NCBI RefSeq assembly: GCF_965638725.1
Contig: NC_134982.1
Location: 78,878,155-78,942,154 of the forward strand
DNA from: Aptenodytes patagonicus
Lineage: Eukaryota; Chordata; Aves; Sphenisciformes; Spheniscidae
Length of the DNA stretch: 64,000 bases
Direction of reading: 5' to 3'
Shown: positions 46,701 through 58,325 of the stretch, one piece after another
How positions within the stretch are numbered: position 1 is the first letter of the stretch
How the letters are laid out: every line of letters begins with the position of its first letter
Position numbers and translations under genes: made by a program
Notes under the pieces: generated by a model
The model's database searches: none
The model's input: the letters and a program-made list of their open reading frames with translations, nothing else
Told to the model about the DNA's origin: nothing

Positions 46701-47488
46701 CTAACCTCAAAGGCAGCAATGGCACAGATAGAGACCTTCAAACGTGCTGCAGGGCCTGCACTGCTACAGGGTACTCGACCTGCAGAGCTCCTGCAAAGCA
46801 AGGTTTATGTATTTTTAAAGAGGGGGAGGGGTTTAAGTGTTACCCAGCACTGTACAATACTCAAAAGCAGGGTAGTATGCTACCGATATACTTGAAGAAT
46901 TCTAAAGGTTAGTTTATTTGGGAAGCTCAGCAAAATGCCTTTCATTAGAATCTGTCAGGAAGAGAAACTGGAGCTACGGGAAAGAACCCTTTCCATGAGA
47001 AATGTGTTTCGTTTCTAAAGCAGAAATCCCTGGGAAAACCAAAAGCTTCAACCCAGAGCCCAAAGCCTGAAAGGGCAAGAACCACGTGCAGGTTTTTGGC
47101 CTACGCTTCTACTCTGCCAAAAGGAGACTGAGCTAGCTCTCTAGTTTAATGGCAACTGAGCGTCTTGGGGGGAAAGGTATTGATTTCACTTTAAAAATCC
47201 CTCAAGCCTGTTACCGCAAGGTGAAAAAAGCCATTCCTCATGGACTCCTAGAAGTCCTGGTGACACGGAGCGTTACTTTGAGTTTTTGCGTGCAGGAAGA
47301 GGAAGAAAAGTCCCAAAGGGCCCCACGGAAGCACCACCATCTTAGAGGAACCTTCAACAGCGGCGGTCAAGCAAAACAAGCCTGCTTTTGCCTGCTCCAT
47401 GGGGAACGCACTGCAGCAATGCAGAACAGTCAGCTAAGCGACACAGCTCCAAAGCAGAAGTTCTCAGGGTGAGGCGGAAGGCCTGCTG

Positions 47489-47565
47489 TGACATCACCAG
47501 GTGGTGGAGGCTGACGTCACCGAGCGGCAGACTGTGATGTCAGCAAGCAATGGTCTGTGACCTCA
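47489..47565 (+). promoter_or_regulatory. CRE-type promoter array of copy 7
   Basis: Octamers at 47489, 47512, 47535 and 47558 (TGACATCA, TGACGTCA, TGATGTCA, TGACCTCA), exactly 23 bp apart, just upstream of exon 1. Confidence 0.72.
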
Positions 47566-47912
47566 CGTCCCTCACTGCTTATCTTTGGGCGCTGGCAGAG
47601 CCTGGCCCAGCCTGGCTCGTGCCTGCACTCCTGCCGAGCGTGCCTGCGAGGTCTGGAGGGTGGAGCGAGGCTTCTCCTGGTGCTGGGTGGTGCTTTGGGG
47701 GCTGCCGTCGGCAGCTCTCGGTGCCCGTCCCGGAGCCATCCCCTGTGCTTCCCCAGCCCTGCCTGGTTCAGGCAGCCGGGCACCGCGGGGCGTGCTTGCA
47801 GCAGCGGAGGTGAGCTGTGCGGGGACACGTCCCCCGGGGTGGCCGTGGGGCGGGCAATGGGTCTCGGGGAGCCGGGAGGGTGTCCTTCTCGAGGGGCCTG
47901 GGCATTTCTTCC

Positions 47913-47947
47913 TCCCCTCCCCTCCCCTCCCCTCCCCTCCCCTCCCC
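47913..47947. repeat. TCCCC/GGGGA minisatellite in the intron of copy 7 (7 units)
   Basis: Seven perfect pentamers, C-rich on the gene strand. The same tract has 2 units in copy 5 and is degenerate in copy 6. Confidence 0.95.
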
Positions 47948-48073
47948 GGGACAGCAAGTGACCATGGCCTCTCTCCATTTTGCAGCGCGCGACACCCTTT
48001 GGCAGCGCCAGCGCCAGCGAGGGGGAGCAGCTCCTCATCCTCGGCTCTCCCCAACCCGCTGCGGAGCACGAAC

Positions 48074-49177
48074 ATGGCCACGGAGCCAGAGTGCACCTGC
48101 CCCATCTGCCGCGATGCTCAGAACGGCGTCGCCTTCGTGCAGCCATGCCAACACCAGTTCTGCCTGGGCTGCATCCTGCGGTGGGCAAAAAGGTCATCAA
48201 ATTGCCCACTCTGCAGAGGACAGATGGAGAAGGTCAAGTTTTCTGTGCGGGGAGGAGATGACTACCTAGAGCATGTCATCACGTCCCCCGCACAGCCATC
48301 AGTCGCCAGCAGCCAGGCAGGCAGAGCTCCCGGCCGCCTGGCCAACAGCAGCCCCCATCGCCCTGCAGCGTCCTCTCCACAGGGGATGCTGTTCCTGGAA
48401 GAGCAGGGGGCTGCGGGGACAGAGGCCGAAGCTACTGTGGGTGGCCTCCTGCCCGAGGTGTGGGCCGCACTCTTCCGGCAAAACCAGCATCTCCTCTACC
48501 CCGTGCTGCCCTGGCTGCGCCGGGAGCTGGAGGCAATATATGGGGCTCGGTGGTGGCAGGCAAAGAGTGCAGAGAGCACCATCCTGCACGCCCTGTGTGT
48601 CCACGGTCCAGATGGGGAAGTCATGGTCCAGGTGCTGCAGGACTACCTCGAGGAACACACCGCACTGCTGGTTCATGGCGTCATCAATATCATTGTGCGC
48701 CAGTGCAGCGAGGAGGCCTGGAGGCTGCTGTGCCCCTACGCTGCCGGGGAGGAGGACGACAGCCCTGCGGCCATCCCCAGCCCCACCGCCTACCGGGGGG
48801 GGACGCCCGACTCCAGCCTGGCCTCCTCCGGCAGCCCTGCAGGCTCCGACAGCGAGGAGGAAGCCGGCACATTGGAGGCCGCCCTCCGCAGGGGTCCCGT
48901 CCGCCCCCCATCTGCACCCACCCCTGCAGAGCAGGAGCAGCCCCAGGAGGAGCCGGGGGAGGCGGCGGTGGCAGGGCCCTCTGCCCAGGGCTGCAGCCGC
49001 AGCCCCTGCGCTCCCGGCCGGGGCATGGACCGCTCGCCCGGGGGGCCCCAGCGCCCCCCAAAGAGGAGGGCCCCCGGCCCCCAGGACTCTCCACAGCCCT
49101 GCAAGAGGCCGCCCCGCCGGCTAAAGCCCAGAACTAGAAGGGCTCTAGCAATCCTTCGTTTAAGAAGAAGGAAATAA
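48074..49177 (+). CDS. TOPORS-like RING-finger E3 ubiquitin ligase, copy 7 (type A RING, long tail)
   Basis: 367 aa from ATG 48074. Exon 1 ends at 47809; intron 47810-47985 (GTGAGC donor, TTTTGCAG acceptor). The RING is type A, as in the left copies 1-3, and the helical domain is type a except for LRRELEA where copies 1-3 have LGRELEA. The tail is the long basic form ([18 protein letters not shown]) of its neighbour copy 6, again with the stop inside AATAAA. So this copy joins a left-type body to a right-type 3' end, the second clear mosaic in the array. It is the outermost right gene. The next gene downstream, copy 8, faces it tail-to-tail about 14.8 kb away. Confidence 0.85.
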   Translation: MATEPECTCPICRDAQNGVAFVQPCQHQFCLGCILRWAKRSSNCPLCRGQMEKVKFSVRGGDDYLEHVITSPAQPSVASSQAGRAPGRLANSSPHRPAASSPQGMLFLEEQGAAGTEAEATVGGLLPEVWAALFRQNQHLLYPVLPWLRRELEAIYGARWWQAKSAESTILHALCVHGPDGEVMVQVLQDYLEEHTALLVHGVINIIVRQCSEEAWRLLCPYAAGEEDDSPAAIPSPTAYRGGTPDSSLASSGSPAGSDSEEEAGTLEAALRRGPVRPPSAPTPAEQEQPQEEPGEAAVAGPSAQGCSRSPCAPGRGMDRSPGGPQRPPKRRAPGPQDSPQPCKRPPRRLKPRTRRALAILRLRRRK

Positions 49178-49178
49178 A
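49173..49178 (+). terminator. Polyadenylation signal overlapping the stop codon, copy 7
   Basis: AATAAA at 49173-49178 contains the TAA stop at 49175-49177. Confidence 0.8.
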
Positions 49179-49724
49179 TTCCTCTTTCTCTGACACAGGC
49201 TCTGGGTGCTGCTTTCTCCCCCTCCTCCTCGTGCCTTTTCCCTTTCCCCCCGTGCCCCACCGTGGGTGGCACCAGCCTGCCGCGGGGCACGGCCATGGGC
49301 AGGGGCGTCCGAGCCAGAGGCAAGCATTGGGGTAACGGTATTTGGCAGGTACAGCGTGACTCCTACCAGCCCCAGCCTTTCCCAAGAGGAACAAGTCCCT
49401 CAGCTTTCACCTCACGCAGGCTGGCATTTCACTTCTCATTTGGCCAACAGAGAAATGGAGGGAGGGAGGAAGGAAGGTGTCGTCATCCCAGACCACAAAC
49501 CAACTCCCTGCTAGAGCTGATTCTCAGCTTCTGGAAGCTCCTGGCTCCTAACCCTGGGCAACGTGATTCACGTGTCTGATAAGGGCTCCCGAGTAGGGAA
49601 GTAAAAGGCTTTCTTTGCCTGCCCGTGGCCTCCCCTCAGCCCCTCCGGCTTGTCGAGGTCTCCCCCGTCCGGGACCCTAGGCTGGACAGGGTGTCCAGAT
49701 GAGGCCTGACGGGCACTGAGCAGA

Positions 49725-52700
49725 TTTGATACGGTTCTTCTGAAAGCATAAATTTGCTTATTTTGCTAATGCTTCTTCTCTTGTGTAGGGATGTTACATT
49801 TTTGCTTGTTTCAACCTCCCTGAATGCTCATGCCTAAGAATACGAAGAGCCTGTAAGGCTTTTCTCCTGCCCCACCAACTGTTCAGGGCATTAGGTCTAG
49901 CAGAAGTTATCTCATTTAGGAGGTTAAATTCACTGCTCTTTAGTACGATGAATGATTGTTCAGAAAGCTTGAAGAAAATAATGTACGCCACCTCAACAAA
50001 GCTGGAACTTCACTAAATTCTAACTTTTAGCTCATGTCTGAGCAATTAATTGGTGAGATTTTCAAGCTGTACTGAAATAGTTTTAGTCTGCATGGCTGTC
50101 GTACAGGTGACTTCCTTGTCCTTATTCTTGCCAAAAGATTTTTTGCCTATACATCAAGTCGCCTCATTAAGGCCCCAAGCAGGTAGCAAGTGAAGTACCC
50201 AGCATCAATTTGAGGACTACACCTGCAAAAATAAGCACTGTATATTTCTGAAACTGCCCGTAAATTTTTTTTGTCTTTCAAATCCTATGTGGAAAAGCAG
50301 AGTTTATTCTTAAGATACCTGAGTAGCAATACCTGAAATAGTTCTTAGCCCCAAAATGGAAAACAGGTATTTGTGGATCACTCACTCTGCCTTCTCTGGT
50401 GGCTTGGTCTTTGTCACCCACTCCTGGATGAACAGGGGGCAGATGTCTTCTGAGGTGTACAGCAAACCCCCCGGGGCTTGTGTGGCATCTCCTAGCTCAC
50501 ATGGACAAGGACTCTGGTGGAGGGAATTGCACAGCTGTTCTGGCGTAGGAGGCCAATGCCCAGAAAGGCTCATAAAATGATGGCGAAGGGGCGTTAACGA
50601 GTTAAATCTGCACCTCTTTGAATCTTACACAAACATGCAGGGAACTTTTTCCCATTGCTATAACTGTTTTTCTGAATGTGCTGGCTGCTAGTGACCCGCA
50701 CAGGAGGAATCCCATTGATCTGCGTGTTAGGGCAGGACTTGCCCAGCGCCGTTAATGATGCTGAGCACAGAAAACAACTTGACAAGAAAAAAAAAAAATC
50801 TAGAAGTGTACACAGGCCAAAAAAATTAGTTTAAGCAACGTATAATTTGAGTTCAAACGCTGTCCAAATAGAGGGTGTGTCCTGATTTGAGGCTTTAAGC
50901 CAACAGATAACAGGCAATGGAGAGAACTGGGTTGCGGTATACACCTTGCCTTCAGACATTGTGGGCTGTTTGTCTGGAGTGCTGGTTTTAGGCACGTACC
51001 AGAAAAAATAGAGGGCATCTCCACTTAGGTGCAAATTCTGGTTTGTTCATCTCTTCCTGTACAGTAATTAGGAATTTGCTGTTACCCATATGGAGGTAGT
51101 ATCTTCTCTCTTGTTAATAGGAAGATGCCAGAGAATTTAAGAAAACTAAAAAAGAAAACATTTGAGGCATATAAACTCCTCACGTGTGCTAAGGAAACAG
51201 CTCTCTAAGTTACTGCTGAAGCATACGACCTGCCTACACCCACTCAGCTTGAGCTTGCCTGCCAGTACACTTCATTATGCAAGTGTAATTTGCTATCATA
51301 AAGCTATGAGATGATTTTCCCAAACTTAGGTGCATCACACCCTATCAGCAGCCTTGTGTGTGTGTATACGTATGCGTATAGAGGTTCTTTTGCTAGAAAG
51401 CATCAATCTGATGTTGAAAAGTAGAAAGCTGGTCCCCCACTCCTTAAAAAGTGAGTAATTTGGATGGCAGCGTTGCAGGGTGCGTTGCTCATTGTATTCA
51501 CATCCCTCTTGCCAGGTTGCTTTGTTCCCATTCCCCATGAATCTTCTCCATGGTGAAGACTTCTGTGTCACTGGCAGCTAAAAGATATTCATACCTGTAG
51601 TAGCAATGTAACATGTTAGAAATTGGTCTACTCCCTCTCTGTGGGTTTTAACTTGTACTTTATGCTTGAATCCTTTGTTTTCAGGTAAGAAACTGGTCTT
51701 TGCATTTAGCCTACCAAGTGCTTAATGAGAAATAGCAGCTCCCACCGTACCTCCCTGTGGCCAGAAGAGTCCATCTTACAGGAGGTTTGGGTATGGCGTT
51801 GTTTATGAAACTGGTCTTCCCTGCAGCTGAAGTGCAATACTGTTATCTTACATCGGCAAAACAGATGGTGCGTTTTCTGTGACTAATTAGCTATGCAGTG
51901 CCTAGTCTGCAAAGAGCAGGAGGAAATCCTTGATGCCTCTTTGCTACTTTCTCTTCCCCCCAGGTCTTCTGCCTGTGCAGCACATCGCCACAGACCACAG
52001 TGGTCGAGAGCTTGTTGGTCGGACAGTGTCCAGCAAAAAGTGGGCCTGATCTATTTCAGGACTTTGGCAGTTTGACAAATCACTCATAATTAGTCATGAG
52101 AGGCTTGCTTGGGCTGCGGCTTGACTCAGGTGTATTTGGCACGCACAGCTGAGATGAGAAGCCTCTCGGGCCGGCTGCCGTGAAGATAGGCTTATGGCAC
52201 CTCCGCAGTCCGGCCAGCACCTAGTGTGGAGTTTCACATCAGGGCAGGGATGTTGCCTCCTTCCCACCCGCTCAGGAAGTTCCTGGATGTGACGGTGGCC
52301 TACTGAGGCCCCCTCAGGTCTTAGAGAAACTGAGTTTTCAATCTGTGATCTAAGGAAGCTGTGTAAATCTAGATTTCAAGAGACAGTAGTACTACAGCAG
52401 TGTGCCCTGCTATTGAGACTACGACGACTGACATACAAATAAGTGCACTGAATTTTCAACCAGAAACATCTGACACTGCAACAGTTGGTATGGTTAAGTC
52501 CCTGGCTAGGGATGAGGGGTGTGTAATGTCATGTCAAGATAGCAGGAAGAAATAAGCCATAGTGAAAAGGAATCTCCCAAGCTTGAATTCACTGGCAGCT
52601 CTGTAGCAGTCAGTCCCAGCTTTCCAGAGCGACACCCGACTGACAAATTATCTAACTGCTGCCTGACCTGCCATCAATGGGCACCTGCTTAGCTTTAGGT

Positions 52701-55180
52701 GCTTTGCTGAGTTGTAGCCTAAATTGATTTAAGCAGGCCTTGATTTAAGATTGGTAACCTGTCACTGCTGCTTGACAAGCAGTTAGCAAAGATGATTAAG
52801 TAAGTGCAGTGTTCTTAGACAGAGTGTACTCAGCTAAAAAAATCACCAAGTAAGTCCTAAAATTATTTCGTGTTATACTTGTTGCAAACTTTGCATCTCC
52901 ATGCCTTTTAAACAAATCCTGCAGATGCAGTTTGGTCTGTGCATACGTATGCTATCACCTTCTTGCTCCGTGCACAGACAGGTGTGGGCATGAATTAGAA
53001 TTCTGGTCAGTGAAACAATTAAAAGTCTAACTCAATTCAAAAAGCTTTGCAGAAAGTCTATCCTTTTGCACACTGAAGAGAGTATTGGGGCAAATCTATT
53101 GACAGATGATAGCTGCGAGGCCTTACGTTGAATTCTTATGCACTAAACTCTGACATGACTTCATCTGAAACCTTGTATGTATTCATACTGGTGTGGAAAA
53201 AAGTCAGATGAGGACATTAAAGAGGTGTTTATGAATTAGAGGAGTAAAGCAAAAAGTGCTGATTCTTTCGTCTCTTTGAGGAAATAATCTCATTAAATTA
53301 ACAGCAAGCAAACGCGTGCTAAACATAGCAAACACTTTTGTTGTCACTATGAGCATCCTACTGGAAGACATGATGGAATAATGTATGATTGTAGAACTTC
53401 GGTAGCCATATGTCTCCCGATAGAGACATGAAGTTTCATTGTGATCCCCTGTACGATGGGGAAACTGCTTCCGATCTATATGTTGTGCTACACAAGCTCA
53501 GTTCTTAAAGGCTTACGGTGACACAGATAGTTCTGGATTTCTGGATAGGATCTACCCAAACACTCAGGCAAGCAAACAGCTTTGAACGTGTCCTGCAATA
53601 GGCTTCAATGGAATGACTCACGCTTTAACAAGAACATGAGATGTCTTATTGGGACTCCTTCTGGGAGGAGGAGAAACTACTACCAGGAGCTAAAAAAATC
53701 AGTAAAAACCAGCTATATGAGTCCATGTGGGAAGTACACATGCGGTTGTGGTGAATGTCGTTACACTCATTCTTCCCCGAAGATTTACAGACTGCTGAAT
53801 TATTGCAATGTATTCTTCCACCTCCAATACTAGATGAAGGAGCTGACAGATATCCATGCCCCCACTGAATTATCATTGATCGAAAACTAAAATTTGTTGC
53901 TTTTAGCAGTAAAAAATGAATCTTTCTTCTATAGTACATATCCTCACTTCTTTTTTCTGCCTACTGTAGAGAGCTGCACACAGAAAGCAGCACCTTGCCC
54001 ACAGGATTCCACTAACAAATGTGGGCAGGTATTCTCCCAGCAAGTTGGGCAACCAGTTGCAATGCACTTTGAGTATCAGCTACACTCTGATTCAAAACAG
54101 AGATGTGTACCGAACTCTAAGAAGGAGATGAATATCCATTTAAATTACTGGGCTAGGTATGCTTTTTCTGGGAAATGAATGCATACTGGAAAATGCTGAA
54201 TTGGGCATCTCTAAAAATCCCGGTCCAGATATAAGGTGCTAAAACAAGATACTTTGATTGTTCTGAAGGCAACACATACTGTTGAGAGGTTGCATTTGTT
54301 TGGGTTTTGTGGGATGGGGTTATGTCCCCTGAGAGGCAGGATGCAGTTTCTACTTGTTTACTATTTAGCAAGTGCTTCTGGTAAAAGATGATTCTTGTTT
54401 ACATTTCTCAGTTTGTTTTCTCTTTTGTTTGCTTGTTTTGTTCTCAAAAGTTCCTCCTATTAATATGTCTTCTGGAACTGCCTGGCCTACTTTAGGCTAA
54501 AAATAGCCCTTGTTGCTACTGCTGTAGCTCCACGCGGGCCACACAACACCCACACTAGAAAAGAAAACCTCATGCCCTGCTCAGCTTCCCTGAAATGACA
54601 AGCAGGTCAGAAACCCATATGACCAAAAAGCAGGAGGAAAACCAAATCCTGCCGTCCTGGTCTGCTTCTGCTAGGCTTGCTGATGATGCCAAGTGGGGAA
54701 ACGGCAGAAAGGCATGTTGGTGTTTTGGTTTCCCTCTGCCTCCTCCACATCCACCAAGGGCAGTAGACACCACTTCTCTTATAGAGAGCGTGAAAGAAAA
54801 GATGAAACTGCAGGGATATGGAGCTGCAAAGAAGACATTTTCATGTTAGTTTCCAAGCAGTCATTCTTCAGTTTAACTTAACTTGATTGATCTGTTGGGT
54901 AAATATCGGTCTTGGGGTATGATCAGACCAATGCTGCCCATGCTGTTGCACTGCTTAAATGAACAGCAACACCTCTCTTCCGCAACTGAGACGTCTCCAG
55001 TGGGCTGTGCCTGTGCTCCCGATGTCTTACAAAGGAAAAGAGCTCTGGATACACAAATGTGTTTTCCTCTGCGTTGCAGCAGACAAAACTTAACACTTCT
55101 TAGCCTTAAGTGGATCACTTTACACTACTTGTCTGCTTGTGCCCCTCAGTCCATGTGGCCCGTGATGCATGCTGGTGAGA
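49725..55180. other. AT-rich non-array DNA, no gene seen
   Basis: About 5.5 kb with a clear drop in GC content compared with the array. No open frame exceeds about 97 codons and none shows a domain I know. It could be intron or intergenic DNA of a neighbouring gene. Short TG-rich and A-rich runs occur (about 51357-51380, 50788-50800). Confidence 0.5.
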
Positions 55181-55184
55181 CGCA

Positions 55185-55290
55185 GTCTGGGCTTTCTGGT
55201 GACCTTGGGCAAGCCACCTCGCTGCCAGGTGGCACTGTGCTCCCCGCCTGTGAAATGGGGGGGGAATGAAGTACCCAGAAACGCTTCTGC
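55185..55290 (+). mobile_element. MIR-like ancient SINE fragment
   Basis: GTGACCTTGGGCAAGCCAC, then CCCCGCCTGTGAAATGGGG followed by AATGAAGTACC, resembles the conserved core of MIR (GACCTTGGGCAAGT...CATCTGTAAAATGGGGATAAT). Diverged, as expected for an old element. Confidence 0.55.
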
Positions 55291-55384
55291 AGCTACCGTG
55301 GCAACTGAGGGATGAAACGCCATTGCTCCACAGATAAAAATTGCGTTTTCCCAATTTACTCTAGCTTGCGGATGCTATTTTTTT

Positions 55385-55490
55385 CCATTTTACAGTTAAG
55401 GCGTATTGGCAAGAGGAATTCACGCACTCGTGGGAAGCCAGGACTCTGCGCTCATTTGCGGTAGAATAACCCCCGGGCCACCTTTTCTTT
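55385..55490 (-). mobile_element. Possible second MIR-like fragment, reverse orientation
   Basis: CCATTTTACAGTTAAGG and, further on, GGGAAGCCAGGACTCTG resemble the reverse complement of the MIR core. Weaker than the fragment at 55185. Confidence 0.35.
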
Positions 55491-56079
55491 GCCCTGCCAG
55501 CTAGGAATTTGGCTTACATGTAAGTAGCTGGGGCGGCACCGTTCTCGCTTACAGTAACATAGCTGTGACTTGGAGGCAAAGCCGAGCCTAACAGAGAGCA
55601 AGCGCAAGCTACTCTCGGTGTTCTCACTGCGCTCCCGAGCGACAGTTTGTTGAGGACGGGTTGTGTCGGGTACCGTGAGTTCAGAGTGGCCCGGCAGCTC
55701 CTGCGCAGCAAGAGCTGCTCAGGTCGATGGGCAATGCACGGTTTGTGAGTACGGGCCCACAACGCGGTGCAGCAGCCTTGGTCAGCAGTCCCGCCTGGTG
55801 CCCGGCGCTTGCACGATGAGCCGCGGGGGAAGGAGGCACGCCAGCGCCGCCAGGGCCTGCACCAGGGCCGGGATCCCACCCTGCCGCCCTGGGCATGCCC
55901 CGTGCTCCAGGCTGCGAGGGTCCTCTAAGCCAGAGCCTCCCTGGGCTTAGGGGCGCCAACGCTGCCAGCGCTCACCCAGACCTCATCCCTCCGTGTGCCG
56001 GCTTTGCTCCCTGGGTGCCTTCTCCTCCCCGCCCCTGGTTTTGGGGGTGTGCAGTCCGGCCTGGGGTGATGCCGGGTGA

Positions 56080-57480
56080 AGGCACTGGAGCTGCGTGCTC
56101 GCCCCGGCGGGGGCCGGGGGAGGAACGGCGGGAGGGGGCTGCCGGACCGCGCCCAGCCTCTGCCTGGCAATCGCCGAATTGCAGGGAGAAGGGTCCCCGG
56201 GGTGGGGGGGCGCCTTGCTCCCCGCCCCCGCGGCGTGTGGGAGCGGGGAAAGCCCCGGGGACCGGTGGCTCCGGCACAAAGGAGGGCGCCGGGGCCGGCC
56301 GGGGGCACGGCGGCGCCGGGCCGGGCGGGGGGAAGCCGCGGCGGTGCCCGGGGGGATCCCGCTCCCTCCCCTCCCCTCCCCTCCCCTTCGCCCGCCGCTC
56401 CGCCCGCCCCTCCCCGGCCGGCCCCTGTCCCCTCCCTCTGCTCCGCTCCGCAGCCGGGGCGGGGGGCTGAAGGCCGGCTCCGGCGCACGGGGAGGCAGAG
56501 GAGGAGCGGCGGGCGATGGGGCAGCAGCCGCGCCGGTTATCCTCCGGGCATCGTTAGGGAGAAAGAGGGGGCGAAAAAGAAGAAGGGGAAGAGGGAGGGC
56601 GGCCCCGGCCCCCGCCCCTCTCCGCCGCGCCGAGGAGGGCGGGCGGACCAGGATGCCCGGCTGGCGGGCGCTGCCCGCCCGCCCGCATGGAGAGCGCCGC
56701 CCGTAGCGGGGCCGCCGCGCCGCGCCGCGCCGCGCCGCGCCGCACCGCACCGCACCGCGGGGTGAGCCGGGCTGGGCGGGTGCGGGGGGCCGGCTGCGGG
56801 GGCTGCCCCTGCGGCCGCGCGGGGTGCGGAGGGCCGGGGTGGGCGGCGGGGGCCGGGTGGGAGCCCGCCGCCGGAGGTGCCTCCGGCCCGGCCGTGCGGC
56901 ACCGCGTCCCGGGGGGGCTCGGGCAGGCGGCGGGAGCCCGGCACGGCCCTGGGGGCGTTTGGGCTGCGGGAGCCGGGGCGGCGCGGCTGCTTTCCTGCTT
57001 CCCCCCCGTCTCCGCGGGCCGAGGCGGGCCGGGACGCGGGAGCGTACGGGTTTGTCTTCGGCAGCTTCGGCATCCCCGGGACGCCCTGGAAGCAGTGCGG
57101 GGGCAGAGCCCGGGGCGCCGGCGCCAGGCGGGGGCCGTGCGGGCTCGCCGGTGGCCACGTGGCGAGCGGAGGACGAGGGGTGGCCCGCCGGGGCGAGGAG
57201 CGTGCTCGGAGGCAGCGCCGCGGTGACCGCGGTCCGTTTGCGGAGGGGCGCTTTCCCCCCGCGAAGGTGCCGGGCGGCCCCTCGCCCCGCCGCGGTGCTG
57301 CGGCCGCGGCCCTTCCGCGCGGAGCCTCCCCCTGAAAGGGGGGTCCCTCGCCGCCGCCTCGGCTCCCGACGTCGGTGGAGCCGCGCAGGCTGGCACCTGG
57401 CTGGTGCCTGGGCTCGGGGTCCCGTGGGGAGCAACCACCTTCCCCTCGCCCCGGCTGGCTGCCGGGGCAGCCGGCGGTGC
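56080..57480. promoter_or_regulatory. CpG island, probable promoter of an unidentified gene
   Basis: About 1.4 kb of very high GC with abundant CpG, in contrast to the AT-rich sequence on its left. It contains CCGCC boxes, CCCCTCCC runs and a (GCCGC)n stretch. Long overlapping open frames on both strands (up to 669 codons) are composition artefacts. A candidate first exon on the plus strand has an ATG at 56687 (CCCGCATGGAGAGCGCC) and a GGGGTGAGCC donor near 56758-56764. Direction is not certain; bidirectional initiation is possible. No array gene is nearby, so it most likely belongs to a separate neighbouring gene. Confidence 0.65.
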
Positions 57481-58237
57481 CGTCCGGCCGTGTCTGTAGC
57501 GGACACGCGTGGGTTGTCTTTGCGCCGAGAGTGGGGACAGAGCGGCGATTCCCGCGAGCGGCCCACGGGGAGACGGTAGTCAGCGAAGGCGGACACCATG
57601 TTTCTGCCACGGTGTTCCCCGACTGTGCTCTTCTCTGCCGCTGTCTCGCAGTGCTGCGGAGTTGGTTGTCGTTTGGGAGACGACTGCGTGCTGCGGCAGG
57701 GCGTGATGGATGCGCAGGTGTATTCACACACAGCTGCTAGGGCAAGGCAAGCAATAAAAGCGAGGGTAGCTCTGGCCTTGCCGCTGTCCGTACCAATAGG
57801 CCGAGTGCTGCTGATCTCCGTGGTGCAAGTGAGGACCAGCTTTCTCTGCAGGCACACGCGTGCCGGGGGAGCAGCACCGCTGGCAGGTGCTGAGGGAGAC
57901 ACCTGAAGGCCCGTACCGGCTCCGAACAACGGAGACACAGGATTTGGCTTGTCGACGTGCTTTAGAAATGATGTTTCAGTGCTGCACGACATGTTGGCAG
58001 TTCTGCCCTTGAAAGCGTGGCTGAAGCCTTTGATCCACAGTGCCTTTCTGCATTTGCTAAGCCAGCTAAATCACTCATCGAATACTATGAGCCCTGCCCT
58101 GAGAGAGAATGCGTCCTCTGTGTTTTGAGCCTCTCTACGTATCAGCCTCCTTCTTCCTTTTTTTGCCTTCTCTTCACACGTGTAATTAAACAGCTCATTT
58201 CCTCTGCGACACATCCCAGGAAACATGCTTGGCTGGG
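57481..58237. other. 3' side of the CpG island, no gene seen
   Basis: GC content falls steadily. If the plus-strand first exon is real this is intron. No convincing exon. Confidence 0.4.
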
Positions 58238-58325
58238 ATTATTATTATTATTACTATTATTATTATTATTACTATTATTATTATTATTACTATTATTATT
58301 ATTATTGCTATTATTATTATTATTT
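58238..58325. repeat. (ATT)n microsatellite with ACT interruptions
   Basis: 88 bp of ATT with an ACT or GCT triplet about every 18 bp, giving an 18-bp higher-order period. A TTATTTCAG acceptor-like site follows directly at 58321-58328. Confidence 0.95.

Larger units (their letters stand above)
42030..47472. repeat. Inverted tandem unit R2
   Basis: Contains copy 6. Offset to R3 is 5,443 bp. The spacer (43724-47472) is equivalent to those of the other units. Confidence 0.9.
47473..49724. repeat. Partial inverted unit R3
   Basis: Complete from promoter through copy 7 and about 550 bp of 3' flank. Homology to the other units stops at about 49724, just after the CTGACGGGCACTGAGCAGA stretch. Confidence 0.9.

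Noticed and set aside
47585..48073. The ligase frames stay open about 160 codons upstream of the conserved ATG, suggesting proteins of about 530 aa.
   Set aside because: The upstream part contains a good GTGAGC donor and TTTTGCAG acceptor, a length-variable GGGGA repeat that would shift the frame, and low-complexity translation. The RING starts nine residues after the internal ATG.
54640..54720. A stretch reading LADDAKWG, similar to the CR1 motif FADDTKLG.
   Set aside because: The match is too short, and no neighbouring CR1 sequence is present.
55983..57992. A 669-codon open frame on the minus strand.
   Set aside because: It lies over a CpG island, where stop codons are rare by composition. 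It is Arg/Pro/Ala-rich with no domain, and overlapping frames are open on both strands.
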